Assembly: GCA_020348925.1 (NCBI GenBank)
Contig: CP070758.1
Coordinates: 2,556,259 to 2,620,258, forward strand
Direction: 5' to 3'
Length of the DNA stretch: 64,000 bases
DNA from: Gemmatimonadota bacterium
Lineage (GTDB): Bacteria; JBHIER01; G020348925
Below the pieces are notes generated by a model. That model was not told the DNA's origin, ran no database searches, and saw only the letters and a list, made by a program, of their open reading frames with translations. Positions 55,057-63,536 of the stretch are shown in pieces. The translations under genes and the position numbers were made by a program. The number at the start of each line of letters is the position of its first letter. Within the stretch, counting starts at the first letter, position 1.

Positions 55057-56793
55057 TTAGGGACAGTCATCCAGTCCCAGAATGAGGTTCACGATTTTCA
55101 CGGCATCCAGGATATTGACAACACCGTCGCCGTCACAATTGCCCGAGGGTCCGTTACAATCGATTCTCAGGGATTGATCCGGTTCAGGTTCGTGTAATTC
55201 GAGAATCGTGTTTATGACGAAGAGGGCGTCCATGATGTCGACGACGCAATCGTGATTCGCATCGCCTTTTATGTTTTCACAGACGGTGATCGTCAGGGCG
55301 TCAGTATCTTTTGCCAGAGGGTCGGATTGAGCGGTGGCCGTGAGCGTGACCGTGTTCACCATTCCCTCCGTGGCAGTTGTAGGAATAAGACACATGATCT
55401 CAAGGGTGGTATCCGTGCATGCCTGAAGAGAGAGCGCAAATGAGTCGGGATTCAAAGTCCAACCTCGAGTATCTGTCGCTGTCACCTCGTATGTGAATGT
55501 CCGGGCCTCGGGATTCGTAATGGCGAAGGAAGGGAAGAGAGTATCTCCGATTGATCCCCCTAAAGTGGAAACAGCCAGGACTGAGACTTCGGGAGGGTGG
55601 ATGGATTCGGGAATTTCCCGGGTGATACAATGGATGGCGCCGCCGAAGCGTGGGGCGAAGTGGAGACAGCTGATGGGAATAATCTCATAATCCGGTAGAG
55701 CCGTTTGATACGTCGCAAGTGCTTCTGAGTCGGTGGGACTGTCGTACACCGGCACAAAGACCTGCTTGTCGAGGATGAGTGAATTCACATATGTGCAATA
55801 ACTTGAAACCGAATTCACTTTGTACATGGGAACGCGAAGGACGTCAAATGTGCTTCCAGTGTAAGTCTTCAGCGTGCTGAAAATAGTGGCAGCATTTTCC
55901 AGGAGAGCGTACTCCACAGCCTCGGTATCCATAAATTTTGCCACTAAAACTGTGTTGGCATTTAAAAATTTGGCCCACATGTCAATATGGGCAAGATTTG
56001 CGCATTCCTCAAACACCTGAAAAACGAGGAACCGGTCACAACCGAAGTACGTTGCCATCAAAGAATCTGCCTGTTCAGAGGTTAACTCTGGATTTTTGTT
56101 GTGAAAGTAGTCTGTGGAAACAAGTAATCCCTTGCCGTCCGTCATAAAATTTCCCCCGTCGTATTTAAAATCGAAATCGTAGCAATCGAAGCAGTAGTGT
56201 TGGCAAAAAAAGGGAGGAAGACCGTCAGATGCAGTTAATCTTTCGATATATTTTGTATCAATTCCCACCAAACGGTCGTCTGAATCATAGACGAAAAAGG
56301 GTCCGCAGTCCCGCATCCAGAATAGATTACTTGAATACGTGAAAAATGAGATATTATCCAAAGCGCAATGCTCATTGATAAGCAGACTCTCGACGGTATT
56401 GAAATTCTGTTCATTGCGCACACCAATGAATATCGTGTTTTCAGGATCGATGTGTTGGACCATCGATAATAGAATTCTGTCCAATACTCCAGCAAATTCA
56501 TGATCCCAGTAAATGAGGACGCCCTGGCAGGGCTCGAACTCGGCCGGAGTTCGGACGGGTGAAGAAGGTGGCTGTTGAATGCCCTCGAATTCAACCGTCA
56601 TCGGGGTAATAGGAAATTCTCTGTTCAAAAATTCTTTCAACCAGGGCAGAGCTTCGAGTTCGATGTGTTTGTAGCCTGTTGTTTCTGTTGCAGTTGAGGA
56701 TACCGTGGTGCTTACAAGCGGGTCGGGAGAAACGTATACTGAGCTGAGTATGATCAAACACACCACGGTATTTCGAGCGGATCTGGGAATCAT
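55057..56793 (-). CDS. Secreted arginine-deiminase-superfamily enzyme (PAD_porph / agmatine deiminase type) with dockerin (578 aa)
   Basis: The start is ATG at 56793 on the minus strand, preceded by GGAGGACAAGGAAAA; the 38 codons upstream have no ribosome site. A signal peptide (MIPRSARNTVVCLIILSSVYV) is followed by the alpha/beta-propeller deiminase domain (~65-400): WMRDCGPFF, YDGGNFM, LAHIDMWAKF and GGAIHC with the catalytic Cys389. An Ig-like module (~405-500) and a dockerin (~507-578) follow. Agmatine deiminases are cytosolic and lack such additions, so this resembles the secreted peptidylarginine deiminase of Porphyromonas more closely. It would convert arginine groups (peptide C-terminal arginine or agmatine) to citrulline or carbamoyl groups with release of ammonia. 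It is convergent with the C25 peptidase gene, which echoes the gingipain/deiminase partnership. The substrate is inferred. Confidence 0.82.
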   Translation of the reverse strand: MIPRSARNTVVCLIILSSVYVSPDPLVSTTVSSTATETTGYKHIELEALPWLKEFLNREFPITPMTVEFEGIQQPPSSPVRTPAEFEPCQGVLIYWDHEFAGVLDRILLSMVQHIDPENTIFIGVRNEQNFNTVESLLINEHCALDNISFFTYSSNLFWMRDCGPFFVYDSDDRLVGIDTKYIERLTASDGLPPFFCQHYCFDCYDFDFKYDGGNFMTDGKGLLVSTDYFHNKNPELTSEQADSLMATYFGCDRFLVFQVFEECANLAHIDMWAKFLNANTVLVAKFMDTEAVEYALLENAATIFSTLKTYTGSTFDVLRVPMYKVNSVSSYCTYVNSLILDKQVFVPVYDSPTDSEALATYQTALPDYEIIPISCLHFAPRFGGAIHCITREIPESIHPPEVSVLAVSTLGGSIGDTLFPSFAITNPEARTFTYEVTATDTRGWTLNPDSFALSLQACTDTTLEIMCLIPTTATEGMVNTVTLTATAQSDPLAKDTDALTITVCENIKGDANHDCVVDIMDALFVINTILELHEPEPDQSLRIDCNGPSGNCDGDGVVNILDAVKIVNLILGLDDCP

Positions 56794-57113
56794 TTTTCCT
56801 TGTCCTCCTCGGTTCCCTATTGTGGACATAATCCTGACTGCATGCGACCGTTCCCTATGATGAGATGGGATTTTTGTCTCAGACACAGGTCCTTTGGAAG
56901 CAGCCAACAGTTCTGATTGATATGAAACCTCATGGGTATATTTTTTAATGTCTCGAATAGGTTCGACACACTCCGTGGGATCATAGTTTCATTGGGCTCA
57001 CAGACATGATTTTTTTCGAGCACTTTCTTTCATTTTATCTCAAAAAATTCGTGCCAAGTTTTCTTTTGAGTATTAAATTAGGTTCAATGATCCATTTATG
57101 AAAGGAGGAAAGA
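56794..57113. other. Divergent intergenic region
   Basis: This 320-nt region lies between the deiminase start (minus) and the SH3b gene (plus) and must hold both promoters, but no clear consensus boxes are seen. GAAAGGAGGAAAG before 57114 is the ribosome site for the right-hand gene. Confidence 0.4.
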
Positions 57114-57581
57114 ATGAAAAAAATATATTTATGTCTACTATTGCTGATCGGGAGCTTGCTCTGGGCTCAAACCCTCACCATCAAGGTGAAGGAGACGCGG
57201 GTTCGCTCCTCGCCCAAGTTCTATGCGAAGTCTATCTATCGTGCGAACCGAGGCGATACACTGGAAAAGATGGGGGAGCAGAAAGGATGGTATGAGGTGA
57301 AGATACCCAGTGGTGATGTCGGATGGGTTCATTCGAGCGCGGTGGAGACCAAGAAGCTGAAACTCGATTCCGGCGAGTGGGTCGAAACCGAGGCGACTCC
57401 AGAAGAAGTTGCGCTTGCGGGAAAGGGATTCAACATGGAAGTTGAAGCCGAATACAAAAGAAACCATCCTGATCTCGATTTCACATGGGTCGACAGAATG
57501 GAGAGCATCGAGATATCGGAGGAGGAAATGGTGGCTTTTCTGAAAAAAGGAAAGCTTGGCGAATATGGAGGGGAGCAATGA
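57114..57581 (+). CDS. Exported SH3b-domain protein (155 aa)
   Basis: A signal peptide (MKKIYLCLLLLIGSLLWAQ) is followed by one bacterial SH3 domain (~20-80): VRSSPKFYAKSIYRANRGDT, then GWYEVKIPSGDVGWVHSSAV. Bacterial SH3 domains usually bind peptidoglycan peptides. The remaining ~75 residues are charged and predicted helical. The stop overlaps the start of the M48 peptidase gene (ATGA), so the two are translationally coupled and probably work together in the envelope. Confidence 0.8.
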   Translation: MKKIYLCLLLLIGSLLWAQTLTIKVKETRVRSSPKFYAKSIYRANRGDTLEKMGEQKGWYEVKIPSGDVGWVHSSAVETKKLKLDSGEWVETEATPEEVALAGKGFNMEVEAEYKRNHPDLDFTWVDRMESIEISEEEMVAFLKKGKLGEYGGEQ

Positions 57582-58468
57582 AAAGGCTCATTCTTCTCTT
57601 TTTGGGATTATGTCTCCTCGGATGTAAGGCCGCCGGTCAATTTGCCGAGCGGGGTCTGGGTGAAATAGTGGGCGAGGAGAAAGCGGAATCGATTATAAAG
57701 GTGGCCGAGGCGGCGCGGAAGGGGTTTGAGGACCTGACCCCGCAGGAGGAGTACTATATCGGAAGAGCCGTGTCAGCGAACATTCTTCAAAAGTACACCG
57801 TCTACGAAAACGAACGCTTCACATGCTATGTAAATAAAGTGGGGATGACGGTCGCCTGGGCTTCGGATCGACCTGAAACCTACGGTGGATATCATTATCT
57901 CGTTTTGGATACAACGGATCCCTTGGCCTATTCTGCACCCGGCGGGTTCATCTTTGTCAGCCGGGGGCTTGTGGCCCTGATGAAGAATGAGGAGGAACTG
58001 GCTGGTGTTCTCGCCCACGAAGTGGCCCACGTTAGTCAAAAACACGGTCTGAGTGCCATCAAGCAATCCCGACTCATGGATGCCTTTTCCATCCTTGTTG
58101 CCGAGGGAAAGAAATATTCGTCGGATGAGGTGAAAAAATTGGCCAAGATCTACGAGGGAACGCTGGATGATATCGTCACAATGCTCGTCGAAAAGGGGTA
58201 CAGCCGGAAGCAGGAGAGTGAAGCTGATCAATTCGGTGTTTTGTACGCTTTCGGGGCAGGATACGATCCGAAGGGTCTCACTTCCTTCTTAGACATATTA
58301 CAGAAGTATGAGAAGGAAACCTCCGAGATAGGTTTGATCAAAAGCCATCCGGATCCAGGTGGTCGGGGTGCCGCACTCAAGCAGTATATGCAGCAGGAAG
58401 ACATGGGCGGAAGAACCGAACAGGTCAGAACATCGAGATTCGAACTGATGAAAAAAATGGTGGGATAG
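57578..58468 (+). CDS. M48 family metallopeptidase, lipoprotein (296 aa)
   Basis: ATG 57578 overlaps the previous stop by 4 nt; GGAGGGGAGC lies just upstream. The signal peptide MKRLILLFLGLCLLGC ends in a lipobox, so the mature protein is lipid-anchored at Cys16. The zinc site is HEVAH (His147, Glu148, His151) with a downstream Glu in QESEADQFG. The order AYSAPGGFIFVSRGLV before HEVAH is typical of the periplasmic M48 branch (BepA/LoiP type) that handles misfolded outer-membrane proteins. It is followed after 9 nt by the channel gene and may belong to an envelope-stress operon. Confidence 0.9.
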   Translation: MKRLILLFLGLCLLGCKAAGQFAERGLGEIVGEEKAESIIKVAEAARKGFEDLTPQEEYYIGRAVSANILQKYTVYENERFTCYVNKVGMTVAWASDRPETYGGYHYLVLDTTDPLAYSAPGGFIFVSRGLVALMKNEEELAGVLAHEVAHVSQKHGLSAIKQSRLMDAFSILVAEGKKYSSDEVKKLAKIYEGTLDDIVTMLVEKGYSRKQESEADQFGVLYAFGAGYDPKGLTSFLDILQKYEKETSEIGLIKSHPDPGGRGAALKQYMQQEDMGGRTEQVRTSRFELMKKMVG

Positions 58469-58477
58469 AGACGCCTC

Positions 58478-59725
58478 ATGGAAAATATAGCTTTAGGGAT
58501 CATCTGTGCTCTCCTGTTCCTGGGGGTGACGGAATTCGTCCTCATGAAACTGAGACGCTTCGGATTCATCAAGAAGATCACGCCAGCGGTCACTCTGCTT
58601 CTTTTCTATTTCGCCTACCTCATTCTCGAAATCTTCTACCCTGTTCCTATGGGTCCGAAGCTGTCCCGATCCGTCGAAGCCCTGGCCCTGTTTCTGGGGC
58701 TGTTTACGCTGATCCTCGTTTTCGAGACGATTATTGTCGATTATGCCTACCCCTTGCGAAAAAAGACCCCGCCGCCTTCCCTGCTCAGAGATATCATTCG
58801 CTGGGTCTTGGTGATCGTCATTCTCTTTGCTCTGTTCCAGAATATCCTGAACATCGACGTCAGTTCGATTGTCTTTACCTCCGCCGCTGTCACCATCGTC
58901 GTGGGGCTGGCCCTTCAGGATCTCCTCGGAAACCTGTTTGCCGGGATTACCCTGAATATGAGCCGACCGTTTAAAATTGGTGACTGGCTATTGATCGGAT
59001 CCTGTGAGGGGCAGGTGGTGAATATGACATGGAGAGAGACCGGATTGAAAACCCTGGATGCCGACTATGTGATCATTCCCAATTCCACGGTTTCCAAGGA
59101 GATACTCATCAACTGCTCTTCTCCAGATAAGCTCGACGCCCGCCACATCAAAGTAGGTGTGAGCTACGAGGCTCCGCCGAATACGGTCAAGGATGTCATG
59201 GCCGAGGCCGCGCTGCAATCAAAAGGTGTCCTGGCGCAGCCGGCCCCTGAAGTGTGGCTGGTCGATTTCGGTGATTTTGCCATTACCTATGAATTGAAAT
59301 TCTGGATTGACGATTATGAGTTCCACAATCAGATCGAGGATGAGGTCCACACGCGGATCTGGTATGCCTTCAGACGACACGGGATTCATATTCCTTTTCC
59401 CATCAGGAACATTTACATGCGGAGGGTCCCCAGGGAAGAGGAAGCGGTGGTTCGGGAGCGGGACATCGCCGAGAAGGTTTCGGCCATGCGCCCAATCGAA
59501 ATTCTGCAACCCCTGAGCGACGAGGAGCTGCTGCTCCTAGCCTCGAAGGTCAGAAAACAGCACTTCGGAAGGAAAGAGGTGCTCGTCAGACAAGGGGAAG
59601 AAGGTGATTCCTTCTTCATCATCATGAGTGGTCGGTGGCCGTGTCGGCTCAGGACGTACACGGGCGGAGTACCATCATCGCCCACCTTGAAAAAGGCGAC
59701 TTCTTCGGGGAGGGTTCTCTGCTAA
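58478..59725 (+). CDS. MscS-type mechanosensitive channel with cyclic-nucleotide-binding domain, frameshifted (main part)
   Basis: Four or so N-terminal helices lead into the MscS core. The pore-lining segment and beta domain are recognisable: VVGLALQDLLGNLFAGI, RPFKIGDWLLIG, VVNMTWRETGLKTLDADYVIIPNS. A C-terminal cNMP-binding domain begins at about residue 340 (LSDEELLLLASKVRK, VLVRQGEEGDSFFIIMSG). At SG, near 59633-59636, the frame is lost: 59624-59638 reads ATG AGT GGT CGG TGG, while the family pattern SGxVAVS needs one more G. The following residues to 59725 are out of frame and meaningless. The true gene runs to 59973 (next entry), about 498 residues. MscS proteins with cNMP domains are described as cyclic-nucleotide-gated relatives, which fits the adenylate cyclase just downstream. 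Confidence 0.85.
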   Translation: MENIALGIICALLFLGVTEFVLMKLRRFGFIKKITPAVTLLLFYFAYLILEIFYPVPMGPKLSRSVEALALFLGLFTLILVFETIIVDYAYPLRKKTPPPSLLRDIIRWVLVIVILFALFQNILNIDVSSIVFTSAAVTIVVGLALQDLLGNLFAGITLNMSRPFKIGDWLLIGSCEGQVVNMTWRETGLKTLDADYVIIPNSTVSKEILINCSSPDKLDARHIKVGVSYEAPPNTVKDVMAEAALQSKGVLAQPAPEVWLVDFGDFAITYELKFWIDDYEFHNQIEDEVHTRIWYAFRRHGIHIPFPIRNIYMRRVPREEEAVVRERDIAEKVSAMRPIEILQPLSDEELLLLASKVRKQHFGRKEVLVRQGEEGDSFFIIMSGRWPCRLRTYTGGVPSSPTLKKATSSGRVLC

Positions 59726-59973
59726 CGGGCGAACCACGATCAGCCACAGTTACGGTTATCCAGGATACGAAGGTTATTATTGTTGATAAGTTCAGTTTCT
59801 CAGAAATCTTAAAGCAAAATCCGTCTATTGCCGAGAGCCTCTCCCATATTCTTGAACAGAGGCTAAAAGAGCTCGCTGAGAAGAAAGCTGTCTCAGAGGA
59901 AGCGGCCGGCAAAGAACCTGTTGAACCGTTTACGGTACTGCTCAATAAGATAAAAAATTTCTTCGGGATATAA
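59635..59973 (+). CDS. C-terminal part of the MscS-cNMP channel after the frameshift
   Basis: In the shifted frame, VAVSAQDVHGRSTIIAHLEKGDFFGEGSLLTGEPRSATVTV is the phosphate-binding cassette of a cNMP domain (FGEGSLLTGEPRSAT, with the Glu and Arg that hold the cyclic phosphate and ribose). A helical tail to KIKNFFGI follows. No ribosome site precedes GTG 59635, so it is not a separate gene. Restoring one base near 59634 joins it to the channel. Confidence 0.8.
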   Translation: MAVSAQDVHGRSTIIAHLEKGDFFGEGSLLTGEPRSATVTVIQDTKVIIVDKFSFSEILKQNPSIAESLSHILEQRLKELAEKKAVSEEAAGKEPVEPFTVLLNKIKNFFGI

Positions 59974-59995
59974 ACCAATTTCCTGTCTGTTCTCT

Positions 59996-62137
59996 ATGCG
60001 TCTTCAACCTGTTTTGAAACATTCAGTTGGTCGCGGAGTAGGGGTGGGTCTCTGTGTCACCCTGGCCATCGTTCTTTTTCACTCCACGGGTCTCTTCGAA
60101 CCTTTCGAATTGAAGACGTTGGACTGGCGATTCAAGGTGCTTGCTTCGCCCGAGAAAGCATCGGACGACATCGTGATCGTCGCCGTTGATCAGAAGAGTC
60201 TCGATTATTACGAGGAGATGGAATCGCTTCCCTGGCCGTGGCCGAGAGGATTGTATGAGGCCGTCATCGAATTCGTTAACAGGGGCGGTGCTCAAGTTGT
60301 CCTTTTCGATATACTCTTCACCGAGAGATCCGGATTTGGCTATGAGGATGACGAACATTTCACCGAGGCGGTGAAGAATGGAAGGAATGTCTATATGCCT
60401 TTCTTTCTGAGCCAGAAGGATCGTTCCGTGGACGAAACGTTGAAAGAGATGCTGCTGACAGAGAGATCGCTCGAGATGCACGACGCATCGCAGATTCGCT
60501 GGTGGACGGCTCAGTCCGTTGTACTTCCTCTTGATGCATTGATCGAAAATGCTCAGGGACTGGGAAATGTTATGATGGTACCTGATGCTGATGGCGTCTA
60601 CAGACGAGTTCCACTTTTCTTCAAATATGAGAATCGTTACTTTCCATCGCTGCCTTTGGCAGCCATACAAGACATACTCGGCGTCGGGCAAGTTACCGTT
60701 GACAATTCGAACACGCTTCACCTTGGTCCCAGGAGTGTGCCTCTCCAGGACGATGGCACCATGCTGCTGAAATATCATGGGGGTGCTGCGACGTATGCGT
60801 ATTATTCCATCGCCAGTGTCATCCAGTCTTACGTAAGACTCGAGGCAGGGGAGAGACCGATTATTGAGCCCGAGGAGTTCAAGGATAAGATTGTGTTCGT
60901 CGGTTTGATTGCTCCCGGTCTGTTTGACCTCAAACCGACCCCCCTCAGTTCCGTCTATCCCGGAGTTGAAGTCCATGCAACGGCGACCGATAATATTCTG
61001 AACGGAGATTTCCTGACACGGCTTCCTGTCTTCACGCTCTTTCTATTTATCTTTGTGTTCAATATTCTTTGTGGTATAGGCGTTTCCTCCTTTGACACAC
61101 TGAGAGTATCCATACCTCTTCTCTGCGTTTTTCTTGTCGTCCCGTTCCTCTGCGCACTTCTTTTTTTTCAGGGGAACCTCTGGTTCGATTTCGTGACGCC
61201 GGAGGTGGGTGTGCTTGTGACCTTTGCACTCACATCGGTTGTGAGTTATGCGACGGAGGGAAAGCAGAGAAAATTTATAAAGAGCGCTTTTAAATACTAT
61301 CTCAGTCCTGCCGTCATCGATAAACTTCTGAAGAATCCGGAGAGCTTGAAATTGGGAGGTGAGAAAAAGGAAATGACTGTTCTTTTTTCAGATATAGCAG
61401 GATTCACAACCATTTCAGAACAGCTTGATCCGGAACAACTCGCTCAGTTGCTCAACGAGTATCTCTCCCGGATGACAGATGTTATCCTTTCCTACGGTGG
61501 GACCGTGGATAAGTATGAGGGTGATGCGATCATGGCTTTCTGGGGTGCTCCCTTGCCCCAGACGGACCACGCCCTCCGGGCCTGTTTGGCAGCACTTGAA
61601 TGCCGATCGGCATTGGAAGATGTATGCGAAGAATTTCAACGGAAGGGGTGGCCGCGGTTACAAGCGAGGATTGGCATGAACACCGGGGATATGATCGTTG
61701 GGAACATGGGATCGAGAGAACGGTTTGACTATACTGTTATTGGCGATGAGGTCAATCTCGGCTCGCGGCTTGAGGGGGCGAATAAAGAGTATGGCACGTG
61801 GATCATGATATCTGAAAGTACCTGTAAGTGTGTCCAAGATGAGGTTGAGGCCAGAGAACTTGACTTGATTCGAGTCAAAGGGAAGGAGAGTCCCGTTCGA
61901 GTATATGAACTCTTAGCGAGAAAGGGTCAACTTCCTGAAGAGAACGTGGACTGTGTTCACATGTTTGCGAAAGGACTCGCACTCTACCGAGAGCGGAAAT
62001 GGGACAAGGCTCTTGAGATTTTTGAAGAGATTCAGGACGATCCCCCGTCTGCTGTGTTTCGAAGCCGATGCGTGGAATTCCTGAACGCACCACCATCTGA
62101 GGATTGGGACGGTGTGTATATCATGAGAACGAAATAA
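59996..62137 (+). CDS. CHASE2-domain class III adenylate cyclase (713 aa)
   Basis: An N-terminal helix, an extracytoplasmic CHASE2 sensor (~35-340, with KTLDWRFK and DIVIVAVDQKSLD), three membrane helices (~345-415) and a class III cyclase domain (~455-640) are visible. The two metal-binding Asp are present: Asp466 in LFSDIAGFTT and Asp510 in DKYEGDAIMAF. The Lys of DKYEGD and the Asp of RFDYTVIG are the ATP-selecting pair. Asn and Arg in EVNLGSRLEG stabilise the transition state. A short C-terminal tail looks TPR-like (FAKGLALYRERKWDKALEIF). It should make cAMP in response to an envelope signal. There is no clear ribosome site before ATG 59996. It lies 22 nt after the cNMP-gated channel, which is its likely effector. 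Confidence 0.9.
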   Translation: MRLQPVLKHSVGRGVGVGLCVTLAIVLFHSTGLFEPFELKTLDWRFKVLASPEKASDDIVIVAVDQKSLDYYEEMESLPWPWPRGLYEAVIEFVNRGGAQVVLFDILFTERSGFGYEDDEHFTEAVKNGRNVYMPFFLSQKDRSVDETLKEMLLTERSLEMHDASQIRWWTAQSVVLPLDALIENAQGLGNVMMVPDADGVYRRVPLFFKYENRYFPSLPLAAIQDILGVGQVTVDNSNTLHLGPRSVPLQDDGTMLLKYHGGAATYAYYSIASVIQSYVRLEAGERPIIEPEEFKDKIVFVGLIAPGLFDLKPTPLSSVYPGVEVHATATDNILNGDFLTRLPVFTLFLFIFVFNILCGIGVSSFDTLRVSIPLLCVFLVVPFLCALLFFQGNLWFDFVTPEVGVLVTFALTSVVSYATEGKQRKFIKSAFKYYLSPAVIDKLLKNPESLKLGGEKKEMTVLFSDIAGFTTISEQLDPEQLAQLLNEYLSRMTDVILSYGGTVDKYEGDAIMAFWGAPLPQTDHALRACLAALECRSALEDVCEEFQRKGWPRLQARIGMNTGDMIVGNMGSRERFDYTVIGDEVNLGSRLEGANKEYGTWIMISESTCKCVQDEVEARELDLIRVKGKESPVRVYELLARKGQLPEENVDCVHMFAKGLALYRERKWDKALEIFEEIQDDPPSAVFRSRCVEFLNAPPSEDWDGVYIMRTK

Positions 62138-62169
62138 TCTCAAATCCATATTCTTACATATAAGACGGT

Positions 62170-63021
62170 ATGCACATGAAAGTACGGTTCTGGGGGACAA
62201 GGGGATCTATACCAACACCGGGGGAGACGTTTTTGAAATACGGTGGAAATACACCGTGCCTGGAAATTACTTTCGATAAGAGTGATGATATTTTCATCTT
62301 AGACGCCGGTACCGGCATCAGGCAATTGGGCCTCGAGGTGATGAATCGATATGACAGGATGAAAATCCACCTGTTTCTGACCCACTTCCACTGGGACCAT
62401 CTCCAAGGTATTCCTTTTTTTGCCCCTCTCTATTCTGAAAAGTGTGAATGCACGTTTATCGGGTGCGATACTGTGGAGGGGAATCTGAAGAAGAGGTTGC
62501 ACGATTCAGTGTGTCCGCCATATTTCCCTGTAGATTTTGATGTGTTCAAAGCAAAGATGAACTTCATTGATCAATGTGAAGGTGACCTCAATATTGGTGA
62601 CATTAACATTAGTGTGACCGAGGTGAATCATCCCGGAGGAGCTATTGCTTTCAAAATCAATGAGACCGAAAAAAGTTTAATTTATATGACGGATAATGAG
62701 CTAGATTTTTCTGGGAATAATAAAGATTCTCGGGAGAAGCTTGTCGATTTCTGTGAAGAGGTTGATCTATTCATCCACGATGCTCAGTACACATCTGACG
62801 AATACAGGAGTAAGAAAGGGTGGGGACATTCCTCGCATGTCGAAGCGGTCAATTTTGCTCTGGCTTGCGGGGCGAAGCGACTGACTCTTTTCCATCATGA
62901 CCCGGAGCATAATGATAAAAAAATAGATGATATCGTCGCAGAGTGTCACACCCTCCTTTCCCAGCACACTGCTTCCATGGAATGCTTCGGTGCCCGAGAA
63001 GGTGCAGAATTTACATTATAA
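62170..63021 (+). CDS. MBL-fold metallohydrolase (283 aa), possible phosphodiesterase
   Basis: The protein starts MHMKVRFWGTRGSIPTPG; ATG 62176 is an alternative start. It has the metallo-beta-lactamase motif THFHWDHLQG (His72, His74, Asp76, His77), a later HPGGAIAF, IYMTDNE with the bridging Asp, FIHDAQY, and a final LFHHDPEH His. This layout is that of the PhnP / tRNase Z-like phosphodiesterase branch rather than of beta-lactamases. It follows the adenylate cyclase gene by 32 nt on the same strand. A role in cyclic nucleotide turnover is therefore tempting but unproven; the family acts on many phosphodiesters. Confidence 0.75.
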   Translation: MHMKVRFWGTRGSIPTPGETFLKYGGNTPCLEITFDKSDDIFILDAGTGIRQLGLEVMNRYDRMKIHLFLTHFHWDHLQGIPFFAPLYSEKCECTFIGCDTVEGNLKKRLHDSVCPPYFPVDFDVFKAKMNFIDQCEGDLNIGDINISVTEVNHPGGAIAFKINETEKSLIYMTDNELDFSGNNKDSREKLVDFCEEVDLFIHDAQYTSDEYRSKKGWGHSSHVEAVNFALACGAKRLTLFHHDPEHNDKKIDDIVAECHTLLSQHTASMECFGAREGAEFTL

Positions 63022-63290
63022 TCTGGAAGAGCGTGGGTTTGAAATGAGAGGAGGAAAATATCCGGAGGAAAAATAACCGCACGTTCGTATCATGAAATGT
63101 TATGAGGATCAGACCTTAATTCATTTTCAAATATCAAAGGATGAAAAAAATATGCTCAATTGTAGCGTGTCTCAAAGTGGGCGACTTTCTAATGTTTTTT
63201 TAAGGAAACACAAACACTGACTTATATTGTTGATGCTGATTCCCTTAGAGTCAAATAATGTCAATCATTTTGTGATTACAGATCTTGCGA
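63022..63290. other. Short gap between convergent genes
   Basis: The 269 nt are AT-rich and hold no supported gene or clear terminator hairpin. Confidence 0.4.
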
Positions 63291-63536
63291 TTAATAATCG
63301 TAGTAATCCTGCTCGTCCTCGAAGTGGTATCCCTCGTCCTCCGTTTCCCATCGCTCCTTGATTTTCTTGGTTCGGTGTATTTTTATGAGAAAGGCAAGGA
63401 TGAAAAGAAGAGCAATTCCAATCCAGAGATAGAAGGAGTTCGTGAAGAGAGAGATCCAACCGTATTTGCTCCCGACGTACTTGTACCACCGGCCTTCAAA
63501 TTCACCGAAGCGGAGACCCAGGACTTCGGTTAAGGC
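63291..63536 (-). pseudogene. Downstream continuation of the peptidase-MA gene after the in-frame TGA
   Basis: Reading on in the same minus-strand frame past TGA 63539-63537 gives ALTEVLGLRFGEFEGRWYKY, the usual end of a peptidase-MA domain. A membrane helix (ISLFTNSFYLWIGIALLFIL) and an acidic, Tyr-rich tail follow, ending at TAA 63293-63291. It has no start of its own. It is the membrane anchor of the gene in the next entry, cut off by a single stop codon. Confidence 0.7.
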
